A stretch of 5,866 bases of DNA from DATKKX01 sp035542775 (GCA_035542775.1 DATKKX010000315.1:1-5866); one strand, 5' to 3'. Positions 1 through 4,749 are shown, numbered from the stretch's first letter. The notes: a model not told the origin generated them from the sequence alone. Made by a program: numbers and translations.

Positions 1-715
1 CGGACTTACACCACTTGAGGTATTCCTGGTAGCCCTTGGGGAAGGAGTTGTAGTTGCCTTCGTTCACGCTGAACATCTTGCCTTTCTCGGGCATCTTGAG
101 GTTTTCGGAGGCCAGGATGAACGCGCCGACCGACGGGTCGAGCGTGAACAAGTGGACGCCGTCGCCGGTGGTATAGGCCAGGACAGTGCTGGAGCCGTAC
201 ACGATGTAGCCGGCGGCAATCTGCTTGTGACCCGGCTGGAGGCAGTCGGTGACGGGCGAGTTGTCGTTGAAGCCGGTGGGGTCGCGGTCGTAGATGGCGA
301 AGATGGTGCCGACGGAGACGTTCACGTCGATGTTGCTGGAGCCATCGAGCGGATCGAAGACGACGACGTAGCGGCCGGAGGTGCCGTGGCGGGCGAAGAC
401 CTTGGGCTCGTCCAATTCCTCGGAGGCGATGACGCCGACGTTGCCGCGATAGCCGAGGCAGAGCTCGATGGTCTTGTTGGCCAGAATGTCGAGCTTCTGC
501 TGCTGTTCACCGAAGACGTTGGAGCCGCCGGCATCTCCGAGCACGTCGAGAATGCCCGCTCGCCGGACGTTCGCGGAGATGATCTTGCCGGCCAGGGTGA
601 TGCCGGAGAGAAGCCAACTGAAGCCGCCGGTGGCGGTGGGATGACTGCGTTGCTGTGTGCTGATGTGCTCCTGAATGGTAATCCAGCGCTTGGGTGCTTT
701 GGCTGTGTCAGCCAC
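1..715 (-). CDS. fbp: Fructose-1,6-bisphosphatase class 1, 5' part (3' end outside window)
   Basis: Hydrolyses fructose 1,6-bisphosphate to fructose 6-phosphate plus phosphate, the committed step of gluconeogenesis, in the cytoplasm. Read on the minus strand from GTG at 715, the frame is open to the window edge and gives 238 residues. The family's metal and phosphate signature FDPLDGSSNID is at residues 120-130, preceded by the acidic pair in IASEELDEP (E99, E100). These match the family's Mg ligands (Glu97, Asp118 and Asp121 in the characterised enzymes, here shifted by about 3). R115-Y116 fall where the mammalian enzyme has its AMP-contacting Lys-Tyr, so allosteric AMP control is possible. 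A substrate-site-like stretch, FSVNEGNYNSFPKGYQEY, lies at 215-232. The family is usually about 330-340 residues, so roughly 100 C-terminal residues, including the last metal-binding Glu, are missing. The gene is divergent from the HTH operon across 1.1 kb of non-coding DNA. Identity is very secure. Confidence 0.96.
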   Translation of the reverse strand, partial: MADTAKAPKRWITIQEHISTQQRSHPTATGGFSWLLSGITLAGKIISANVRRAGILDVLGDAGGSNVFGEQQQKLDILANKTIELCLGYRGNVGVIASEELDEPKVFARHGTSGRYVVVFDPLDGSSNIDVNVSVGTIFAIYDRDPTGFNDNSPVTDCLQPGHKQIAAGYIVYGSSTVLAYTTGDGVHLFTLDPSVGAFILASENLKMPEKGKMFSVNEGNYNSFPKGYQEYLKWCKS

Positions 716-722
716 GGTTCCA

Positions 723-730
723 CTCCTCTC
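723..730 (-). promoter_or_regulatory. Ribosome binding site that fixes the fbp GTG start
   Basis: On the minus strand the string GAGAGGAG ends 7 bases before GTG at 715, an ideal Shine-Dalgarno spacing. No ATG in the fbp frame lies close by, and the FBPase family alignment begins shortly after this point. The GTG is therefore the best start. I found no convincing -35/-10 pair upstream of it. Confidence 0.8.
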
Positions 731-919
731 CAACCAGATGCCAGACTTGTGGGACGGGTTGTCCTGGCCCCGCCAATACGCCGCAAATCACGTTGGCATG
801 TTAGCAAGTTCCAGGCCAGAGTGAAAGCTGAGGCAGGCTGACCCTTCGGGGACGGGAATTCTGAAGAGGGGCTGCAAAAACGTTTCACAAGGGCTGGAAA
901 CGGCGCTGTGAGGAGGGGG

Positions 920-954
920 CGGCTTATTAGCTGTTGGCTGATAGCTAATAGCCG
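920..954. repeat. Long hairpin made of a GGCTGATAGCT-type string
   Basis: The arm CGGCTTATTAGCT (920-932) pairs with AGCTAATAGCCG (943-954) around a 10-base loop. This gives 12 base pairs with one bulged T. There is no T-run on either side, so it is not a standard intrinsic terminator. The right half (936-953, GGCTGATAGCTAATAGCC) resembles the minus-strand reading of 1411-1446, which suggests both belong to one dispersed intergenic repeat family. Confidence 0.6.
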
Positions 955-1353
955 TGCCTGAGGGAGACACTGGCGTGGGGTGAGCGCGGCGAGTGGGGTG
1001 GGCCGAGGCGAGAGTTCGCGGAGCAAAGCAGAGCAAGGGGGGCCTCGCCACGAAGGTGCCCGCCAAGGCTGGCGCGCTCGTGGCCGGAATGGGGGGAGGA
1101 GGTCGAAGAGGGTTTCATCGACCGCTTTCGGGCGGTTTGTCCGTTGGCCGGGCGAAGCTGAAATTGCCTGAATCTGCCGGAAGTTCATGGCTGTTAGGAT
1201 TATGTTAGCTATCGGGTTCTGGTTGTCAGTCATGGGCGCGCGGGGGAAAAACGCGTGCACTTCGTGGCAATCCGTCGCAATTGTTGCAGGCGACCAGCCG
1301 TCAGCTTTTCATGAGGACGGCGGGAGGCAGCCGACTCTCTCCATCACTCGGCC

Positions 1354-1371
1354 GCCGGTGAGGGCACCGGC
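1354..1371. repeat. Perfect 7-bp hairpin
   Basis: GCCGGTG (1354-1360) and CACCGGC (1365-1371) form an uninterrupted 7-bp stem closed by the 4-base loop AGGG. No T-run follows on either strand. It may be a local RNA or DNA structure or a chance feature of GC-rich DNA; no role can be assigned. Confidence 0.4.
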
Positions 1372-1410
1372 TCCACGCGGGGTGAAATCCGCCGCAAACG
1401 GCCACGAAGA

Positions 1411-1446
1411 AGGCTATCAGCAGTCGGCAGTCAGCCATCAGCCTCC
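1411..1446. repeat. CAGTC/ATCAGC-rich repeat string
   Basis: The stretch is built from short related units (GCTATCAGC, AGTCGGC, AGTCAGCC, ATCAGCC). Read on the minus strand it begins GGCTGATGGCTGA and ends CTGATAGCC, which echoes the hairpin at 920-954 in opposite orientation. It lies in non-coding DNA. Confidence 0.45.
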
Positions 1447-1589
1447 AGGATGGCGGCGCGCCGCGGGCGCGGTCTTACGGCCCAGGCGCGCACACCAGCT
1501 CGTATACTAACCGTAACCGAACATTGGCCCGAGGGCAAGTGAGGGATGGAACAAATGTGTTGGACACTCAGGAGTTAGAGGCTGAGGGA

Positions 1590-1620
1590 GGAACGCGGAA
1601 CGGGGAACGCGGAATGCGGG
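1590..1620. repeat. GGAACGCGG repeat, copy 1
   Basis: Consists of imperfect units of about 8-9 bases of the form GGAACGCGG. It shares an exact 18-base string, CGGAACGGGGAACGCGGA (1596-1613), with 2614-2631 about 1 kb away on the other side of the two-gene operon. Both copies are in the same orientation and both are intergenic. Confidence 0.65.
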
Positions 1621-1753
1621 GGGGCGTGCCAGGCGTCTGCGGAAGGCGGATCGCACGAATGATTTCAGATCGCAGAGTTGAGATTTGAGAGGGGGACCTC
1701 ACACGCGCCACTCGCCGCCCGCTGACGCGGTGGGCGGGCACGCTGAGCAAATT

Positions 1754-1824
1754 TTGACTAAAACTGTCTGTGTATTTAAATTTTCGAAAATATACTTGCA
1801 TAAAATTGAATCGTACTTCATAAT
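1754..1824 (+). promoter_or_regulatory. AT-rich promoter region of the HTH/membrane-protein operon
   Basis: DNA from about 1745 to 1832 is strikingly AT-rich in a GC-rich window. The best -10 is TATACT at 1791-1796, the same hexamer found upstream of rpmE and the exported-protein gene, but it has no good -35 at 17 bases. Alternatives are TTGACT (1754-1759) with TAAATT (1777-1782), spacer 17, and TTGCAT (1796-1801) with CATAAT (1819-1824), spacer 17. The last would start transcription 1-2 bases before the ATG and give a leaderless message. Which is used cannot be decided from sequence. Confidence 0.55.
1777..1794. promoter_or_regulatory. Candidate operator: AT-rich inverted repeat
   Basis: TAAATTTTCGAAAATATA has a perfect 12-bp palindrome, ATTTTCGAAAAT (1780-1791), extended on each side by one mismatch and two more matching pairs. 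It overlaps or abuts every candidate promoter element of the operon, and the first gene downstream encodes a helix-turn-helix protein. Autoregulation through this site is a reasonable inference but is unproven. Confidence 0.45.
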
Positions 1825-1832
1825 TACTAAAG

Positions 1833-2183
1833 ATGGGTTACGAAAAACACAAGGAGTCGTCGGACCATGCTCTCGGGGCGCTCCCGCGAGAGGATCTGGA
1901 TCTCATCGTCGAATTCGTGCTTCAGTCCGGGTCCATTAAAGACCTGGCGGCCGCCTATGGCGTGACCTATCCGACGATCAGGCTGCGGCTAGATAAGGTG
2001 GTTGAACGCCTGCGAGCCGCGGTCGACGGGAGGCAGCCGGATCCTCTCAAAGAGCTTCTGGCTCTGCTCGTGGAACGTGGCGAGATATCGATTTCCGGCG
2101 CGCGTTCGATTCGCGATTTGGTTCAGAGTCTTCAACGCCGAGAGCCCGAACAGGGCTTGTCTCAGAAAGGTGGCGACTCATGA
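1833..2183 (+). CDS. Small helix-turn-helix protein, DUF2089-like, without zinc ribbon
   Basis: A 116-residue, probably cytoplasmic, DNA-binding protein. Residues 17-33 form a leading helix (LPREDLDLIVEFVLQSG). Residues 34-62 (SIKDLAAAYGVTYPTIRLRL onward) read as a helix-turn-helix with the GVTYPTIR turn and recognition helix typical of DUF2089. Residues 71-100 (DPLKELLALLVERGEIS onward) are a second helical segment, reminiscent of the short oligomerisation motifs at the end of such proteins. DUF2089 members often carry an N-terminal CxxC zinc ribbon; this one has no cysteine at all. The ATG at 1833 is the only in-frame start before the conserved part, yet no Shine-Dalgarno precedes it, only TAATTACTAAAG. 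The stop overlaps the next gene's ATG by 4 bp, so the two are almost certainly co-translated. Family assignment is from motif recall; targets are unknown. Confidence 0.8.
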   Translation: MGYEKHKESSDHALGALPREDLDLIVEFVLQSGSIKDLAAAYGVTYPTIRLRLDKVVERLRAAVDGRQPDPLKELLALLVERGEISISGARSIRDLVQSLQRREPEQGLSQKGGDS

Positions 2184-2533
2184 CTCCCTGGTGGACTGAG
2201 GGGCAGGCAGGCTGGATCGGCGGCTCCCTCGGCAGCTTTTTCGGTATCCTCGGAGGCGTCTTCGGAACCGTGTGCGGAATCTGTGCCCCCCGCGGAAAGT
2301 GCAAGGCTTTGGTCTACGGGATTTCCGTATTCATGATTGCCGCGGGAGTGGCCGCCTTGATTGCCGGCATCGTCGCGCTGCTGTTGGGTCAGCCCTACGT
2401 GGTCTGGTATCCGCTGGCCTTGGTCGGAATCATCTGCACCGCGGTTGTCGGGGGGCTCACGCCTGTCATCCGCCGGCGATACCGCGAGGCTGAGCAGCGA
2501 CGGCTGGAGGCGGAGGAGCTGCGGCGGAGCTGA
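2180..2533 (+). CDS. Small three-helix membrane protein coupled to the HTH gene
   Basis: A 117-residue inner-membrane protein of unknown function. Hydrophobic segments lie at about 12-35, 43-69 and 76-95. The basic loop 38-42 (RGKCK) between helices 1 and 2 and the basic tail from 98 (RRRYREAEQRRLEAEELRRS) should both be cytoplasmic by the positive-inside rule, which puts the N-terminus outside. Helix 1 is a glycine zipper, with G14, G18, G22 and G26 at four-residue spacing and a second register G25, G29, G33, which suggests tight helix packing or oligomerisation. A QPYVVWYP segment joins helices 2 and 3. The charged tail is predicted to be helical and could contact the HTH protein. Cysteines 32, 35, 41 and 86 are present but form no known metal motif. 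Translation starts inside the ATGA overlap, with a weak AAAGGTGG ahead of it. I do not recognise a named family. Confidence 0.8.
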   Translation: MTPWWTEGQAGWIGGSLGSFFGILGGVFGTVCGICAPRGKCKALVYGISVFMIAAGVAALIAGIVALLLGQPYVVWYPLALVGIICTAVVGGLTPVIRRRYREAEQRRLEAEELRRS

Positions 2534-2548
2534 ACGCGCCTGGCGGAA

Positions 2549-2586
2549 GAGTGCTGAGTGCTGTCCTGAGTGCTGAGTGCGCGCGG
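2549..2586. repeat. AGTGCTG repeat, copy 1
   Basis: Near-tandem units of GTGCTGAGT occur just after the membrane-protein stop. The exact 13-base string GTCCTGAGTGCTG (2563-2575) recurs at 2712-2724. The stretch is non-coding, with no hairpin followed by a T-run, so it does not look like the operon's terminator. Confidence 0.6.
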
Positions 2587-2606
2587 GGGGCTACGCGGAG
2601 AGCAGG

Positions 2607-2631
2607 GAGAACACGGAACGGGGAACGCGGA
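2607..2631. repeat. GGAACGCGG repeat, copy 2
   Basis: Carries the same 18-base string (2614-2631) as the copy at 1596-1613, preceded by a diverged unit, GAGAACACGG. It lies between the membrane-protein gene and prfA, which converge here. Confidence 0.65.
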
Positions 2632-2642
2632 GGGGGCTCATT

Positions 2643-2667
2643 GGAAGGATGAAGTAGGAAGGATGAA
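2643..2667. repeat. Short tandem repeat, two units of 14-bp period
   Basis: GGAAGGATGAA occurs at 2643-2653 and again at 2657-2667, separated by GTA. It is a two-copy tandem repeat in the convergent gap between the operon and prfA. No function is evident. Confidence 0.6.
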
Positions 2668-2711
2668 AGGGCCACATGCGGGCGGGGGAAGTGCTGGGGG
2701 GCGCAAGCCAA

Positions 2712-2742
2712 GTCCTGAGTGCTGCGTGCTGAGCAATGCGCG
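2712..2742. repeat. AGTGCTG repeat, copy 2
   Basis: Begins with GTCCTGAGTGCTG, identical to 2563-2575, and continues with diverged units (CGTGCTGAGCAATGCGCG). It has the same orientation as the copy at 2549-2586 and is also intergenic. Confidence 0.55.
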
Positions 2743-2744
2743 GA

Positions 2745-2770
2745 GGCCCCGACTCGCGTCGGGGGGGGCC
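2745..2770 (-). other. GC hairpin directly after the prfA stop codon
   Basis: CCCCGAC (2747-2753) and GTCGGGG (2758-2764) form a perfect 7-bp stem. On the prfA strand the loop is GCGA, a GNRA-type stable tetraloop. The outer GG/CC pairs extend the stem past a four-base run of extra G. It begins within a few bases of the TAA, but no T-run follows in the transcript, so it is at best a weak or factor-assisted terminator, or a 3'-end stabiliser. Confidence 0.45.
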
Positions 2771-2774
2771 GACA

Positions 2775-3869
2775 TTACATTTGTTGGAGGCGTTGTTGGC
2801 GGTCGAGGCGGTGGAGGTCGGTGATGATTTCGTCGAGTTGGCCGGCGGTGACTTTTTCCAGGGAGTAATTCTGGTTGACGCGGTGATCGGTGCAGCGGTT
2901 CTGGGGGTAGTTGTAGGTGCGGATGCGCTCGCTGCGGTCGCCGGAGCCGATCATGGTCTTCCGGGCGGAATCACGCTTGGCACGTTCCTGCTCGGCGAAG
3001 AGGCCGTTGACGCGGCTGGCGAGGATCCGGCGGGCCTTGGCGCGGTTCTTGTGCTGGCTTTTCTCGTCGCGCATCGACACGGTGATGCCGGTGGGGACGT
3101 GCTCGAGGCGGATGGCGCTGGAGACCTTGTTCACGTTCTGGCCGCCCGGGCCCCCGGCACGGCTGACGTGCTCGATGACGTCTTTTTCCCAGTCGATCTC
3201 GACATCGGTCTCGGCGACCTCGGGCAGGACGGCTACGGTGGCGGCGGAGGTGTGGATACGGCCCTGGGCCTCGGTGATGGGGACGCGCTGGACGCGGTGG
3301 CCGCCGCCTTCGTAGCCGAAGTAGGTGTAGACCTCGGGGCCCTTGATGCTGAGGATGATTTCGCGGTAGCCGCCGTATTCACTAGGCGACATGTCGAGCA
3401 CCTCGACCTTGAAGCCGTGGGCGCCGGCATATCGCGAATACATGTCGAAGAGATCGCGGGCGAACAGGGCGGCTTCGTCGCCACCGGTGCCGGCCCGGAT
3501 TTCCATGATGATGGAATCGACGTTGGCGTCGTCACCGGCGATGAGGTCGTCGATGAGGTGCTCCATGATCTTGTCTGCTTTGACGCGAAGATCGGACAAC
3601 TCGGCCTCGGCGAGGGCGCGGAATTCGGCGTCGGCGGCCGGATCGGCGAGGATGGACTCGGCCTCGGCGATGTGCTCGCGGAGCTTGCGGTATTCGCGAT
3701 AAGGCTCGGCCAGGCGCTTGAGGTTGGCGTGCTCCTTGGAGAGCAGGACGAGGCGGGTGGGGTTGGCGACGGTCTTGGGGTCGCCCATCTCGACGTTGAG
3801 GGCGTCGTAGCGCGCGGCGATCTCGTCGAGCTTGGCGAGGAAGGATGGGGATGTCGTCGTTTCAGGCAT
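2775..3869 (-). CDS. prfA: Peptide chain release factor 1 (RF1)
   Basis: Recognises UAA and UAG stop codons in the ribosomal A site and triggers release of the finished protein; acts in the cytoplasm. At 364 residues it has the usual class I length. Residues 1-110 form the N-terminal helical domain. The stop-codon-reading motif is P197-I198-T199 within VQRVPITEAQGRIHTSA; the PxT form marks RF1, whereas RF2 has SPF. The catalytic GGQ is at 242-244 in SRAGGPGGQNVNKVSSA, the glutamine being the residue normally methylated by PrmC. The C-terminal domain contains ERIRTYNYPQNRCTDHR (314-330). The ATG at 3869 is supported by GAGG 7 bases upstream (3877-3880), and the gene ends in TAA. prmC/hemK, often downstream, is absent; the next gene on that side is convergent. 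rpmE lies upstream across 436 bp. Confidence 0.98.
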   Translation of the reverse strand: MPETTTSPSFLAKLDEIAARYDALNVEMGDPKTVANPTRLVLLSKEHANLKRLAEPYREYRKLREHIAEAESILADPAADAEFRALAEAELSDLRVKADKIMEHLIDDLIAGDDANVDSIIMEIRAGTGGDEAALFARDLFDMYSRYAGAHGFKVEVLDMSPSEYGGYREIILSIKGPEVYTYFGYEGGGHRVQRVPITEAQGRIHTSAATVAVLPEVAETDVEIDWEKDVIEHVSRAGGPGGQNVNKVSSAIRLEHVPTGITVSMRDEKSQHKNRAKARRILASRVNGLFAEQERAKRDSARKTMIGSGDRSERIRTYNYPQNRCTDHRVNQNYSLEKVTAGQLDEIITDLHRLDRQQRLQQM

Positions 3870-3916
3870 GGGCGGACCTCATGTCGGGCGATCAGGACGG
3901 CCGGTTCTGACCAGGA

Positions 3917-3947
3917 TTTCACCACGAAGGACACGAAGATTGTGAAA
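3917..3947. repeat. CACGAAG repeat, copy 1, within an inverted repeat
   Basis: TTTCACCACGAAGGACACGA is followed by AGATTGTGAAA. The ends TTTCAC and GTGAAA are inverted repeats, and CACGAAG is internally repeated with a 9-base period (3924-3930, 3933-3939). A related string in opposite orientation lies at 4154-4188. Confidence 0.55.
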
Positions 3948-4050
3948 GGACGCATTCATCGCAGAGCCATTGCTGAGCAGTGCATCATGATCGCGGCGCT
4001 CGCCACTTCGCACAAAAACAGCGGGGTGTGCGCTGCGGCTGCCTCTGGCA

Positions 4051-4069
4051 GACAAAGCAGAGCTTTGTC
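4051..4069. repeat. Strong short hairpin GACAAAGC/GCTTTGTC
   Basis: GACAAAGC (4051-4058) and GCTTTGTC (4062-4069) form a perfect 8-bp stem with a 3-base loop, AGA. No T-run follows on either strand. It looks like a small palindromic intergenic element rather than a terminator. Confidence 0.6.
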
Positions 4070-4153
4070 CTACCCGGATCGAGAGCGATTTTCTTCGCAG
4101 CGTGTCTCCACCTTCTTTGCTTCTACTCATTCAAACCGGGCGATCGGCCATTC

Positions 4154-4188
4154 TCTTCGTGGTCTTCGTGCTGTCCGTGGTGAGAAAA
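4154..4188. repeat. CACGAAG repeat, copy 2, inverted
   Basis: Read on the minus strand this gives TCTCACCACGGACAGCACGA followed by AGACCACGAAGAG. It aligns with the opening of the 3917-3947 copy (TTTCACCACGAAGGACACGA) with small gaps. The two copies sit about 240 bp apart in opposite orientation, flanking the gap between rpmE and prfA. Confidence 0.5.
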
Positions 4189-4242
4189 ACAGGCCGGCAT
4201 CGTGGCTTCTAAGAATGCGATCTCGCGTTAAACCAAATAGAA

Positions 4243-4290
4243 AACACGCCGCAGCCCCGCCAGCGCTGAACCGTGGGGCCACGGCGTGTT
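4243..4290 (-). terminator. Intrinsic terminator of rpmE
   Basis: AACACGCCG (4243-4251) pairs with CGGCGTGTT (4282-4290), 9 bp. Inside a 2x2 internal loop, GCCCC (4254-4258) pairs with GGGGC (4275-4279), 5 bp. On the minus strand the 3' arm runs into GTTTTCTATTT, a usable U-rich tract. The hairpin starts 15 bases after the rpmE stop codon, which fits termination of the rpmE message before prfA. Confidence 0.8.
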
Positions 4291-4305
4291 ATGTAATCAA
4301 CGTAG

Positions 4306-4548
4306 CTAAGATTTCGGGGCTTCGGCCTTCTTCTTGGCGCCCTTGAAGTAGTCGGCGCCGAATTTCTTCTGGAACTTCTCGACGCGGCCGGCGGTGTCGA
4401 CGAACTTCTGCGTGCCGGTGAAGAACGGATGGCAACCGGAGCAGATTTCGACGGCGATCTTTTCTTTGGTACCGCCGGTCACGAAGGTATTGCCGCAGCC
4501 GCACGTGACCGTGCACTTGAAGTATTTGGGATGGATGCCCTTCTTCAT
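4306..4548 (-). CDS. rpmE: Ribosomal protein L31 (bL31), zinc-binding type
   Basis: A component of the large ribosomal subunit at the central protuberance, involved in bridging to the small subunit. The 80 residues begin MKKGIHPKY, the family's hallmark start. Zinc ligands C16 and C18 (TCGCGN) and C36 and C39 (ICSGCHPFFTG) are all present, so this is the Cys-containing C+ form rather than the zinc-free paralogue. TAGRVEKFQKKFG (52-64) is the family's conserved C-terminal motif. A lysine/alanine-rich tail (70-80) extends the core. The frame is open further upstream, to 4674, but the ATG at 4548 is chosen because it matches the family start and has GAGG 8 bases upstream (4557-4560). The gene ends in TAG. 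It has its own promoter and terminator, so it can be a single-gene unit upstream of prfA. Confidence 0.97.
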   Translation of the reverse strand: MKKGIHPKYFKCTVTCGCGNTFVTGGTKEKIAVEICSGCHPFFTGTQKFVDTAGRVEKFQKKFGADYFKGAKKKAEAPKS

Positions 4549-4592
4549 TGGATAATCCTCAGCCTTTCTCGAACGCATTTCGCGAATCCAGA

Positions 4593-4620
4593 AGTATAGC
4601 ACATCGGGCGCGGATCGCAA
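4593..4620 (-). promoter_or_regulatory. rpmE promoter
   Basis: On the minus strand there is TTGCGA (4615-4620), a 16-base spacer, then TATACT (4593-4598) preceded by TGC, giving an extended -10. Expected transcription start is near 4586, leaving a 5' leader of about 38 bases. The leader begins at a small TTCGCGAA palindrome (4579-4586) and carries the rpmE ribosome binding site. This is the best sigma-70-type promoter in the window. Confidence 0.7.
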
Positions 4621-4749
4621 GGGGGGCATCTCAGCTACGCCCCTCCCTCCCGGTCGGGCTCTGACCGCGGACATGCGATTGCCCTGTCCCCCGCGCTCGT
4701 CATCGGCACGGTGGAACCTTCTGAACCGATAATCGGCGTGAAAGGGCTA

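Larger units (their letters stand above)
731..1745. other. About 1 kb intergenic stretch without a supported gene
   Basis: Open frames exist on both strands, but their translations are low-complexity, rich in Arg, Pro, Ser and Ala. They have no recognisable domain, no good ribosome binding site and no stable codon pattern. Some simply translate the repeat strings; for example, a minus-strand frame reads AISYQPTANK across 925-954. The region holds hairpins (920-954, 1354-1371, and a weak one at 1121-1136 with a 5-bp ACCGC/GCGGT stem), repeat-like strings (1411-1446, 1590-1620), and an isolated TATACT at 1503-1508 with no matching -35. I see no tRNA T-loop, transposase remnant or decayed homologue of a known gene. 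Confidence 0.7.
3870..4242. other. Intergenic stretch between rpmE and prfA, repeats only
   Basis: No gene is supported. An 83-codon minus-strand frame (3879-4130) would end 9 bases before prfA, but its translation merely reads through the repeat strings at 3917-3947 and the palindrome at 4051-4069. It also lacks a recognisable ribosome binding site or domain. No confident promoter for prfA was found here. The stretch holds two related repeat strings in opposite orientation and one strong hairpin, listed separately. Confidence 0.65.

Noticed and set aside
152..841. A 229-codon plus-strand open frame opposite fbp.
   Set aside because: The frame is antisense to the FBPase signature region. Its translation is low-complexity (AVAGG, DGEDGADGDV), with no ribosome binding site or domain.
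1121..1136. ACCGC/GCGGT hairpin followed by TTTG on the plus strand, as a possible terminator.
   Set aside because: The stem is only 5 bp, the T-run only three bases, and no plus-strand gene lies upstream to be terminated.
322..1260. A 312-codon minus-strand open frame spanning the fbp start and the intergenic region.
   Set aside because: It overlaps fbp in a wrong frame, and its non-overlapping part is Pro/Arg/Ser-rich with no recognisable domain. It reads through the repeat hairpin at 920-954.
1375..1446. GGGGTGAAATCCGCCGCAAACGG followed by AGTCAGCC resembles parts of a cobalamin riboswitch.
   Set aside because: The conserved core and B12 box are not properly matched, the latter part is explained by a repeat string, and no B12-related gene follows. 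An Infernal search with the Rfam cobalamin model would settle it: a significant hit would overturn this rejection.
3879..4130. An 83-codon minus-strand frame just upstream of prfA, possibly an operon partner.
   Set aside because: The translation follows the CACGAAG repeat and the 4051-4069 palindrome. There is no ribosome binding site, no domain, and its composition differs from the real genes.
2736..4346. A 536-codon plus-strand open frame opposite prfA, long enough to suggest an antisense gene.
   Set aside because: The minus strand here encodes a complete, unmistakable RF1. The plus-strand translation is an Ala/Gly/Asp/Val-rich shadow with no domain, as expected opposite a GC-rich gene, and it runs on into repeats and the rpmE terminator.
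4649..4736. Small inverted repeats CGGTC/GACCG and CCGAT-A-ATCGG after the exported-protein gene, as possible terminators.
   Set aside because: Stems are only 5 bp and have no T-run on the relevant strand, so a terminator call is not supported.
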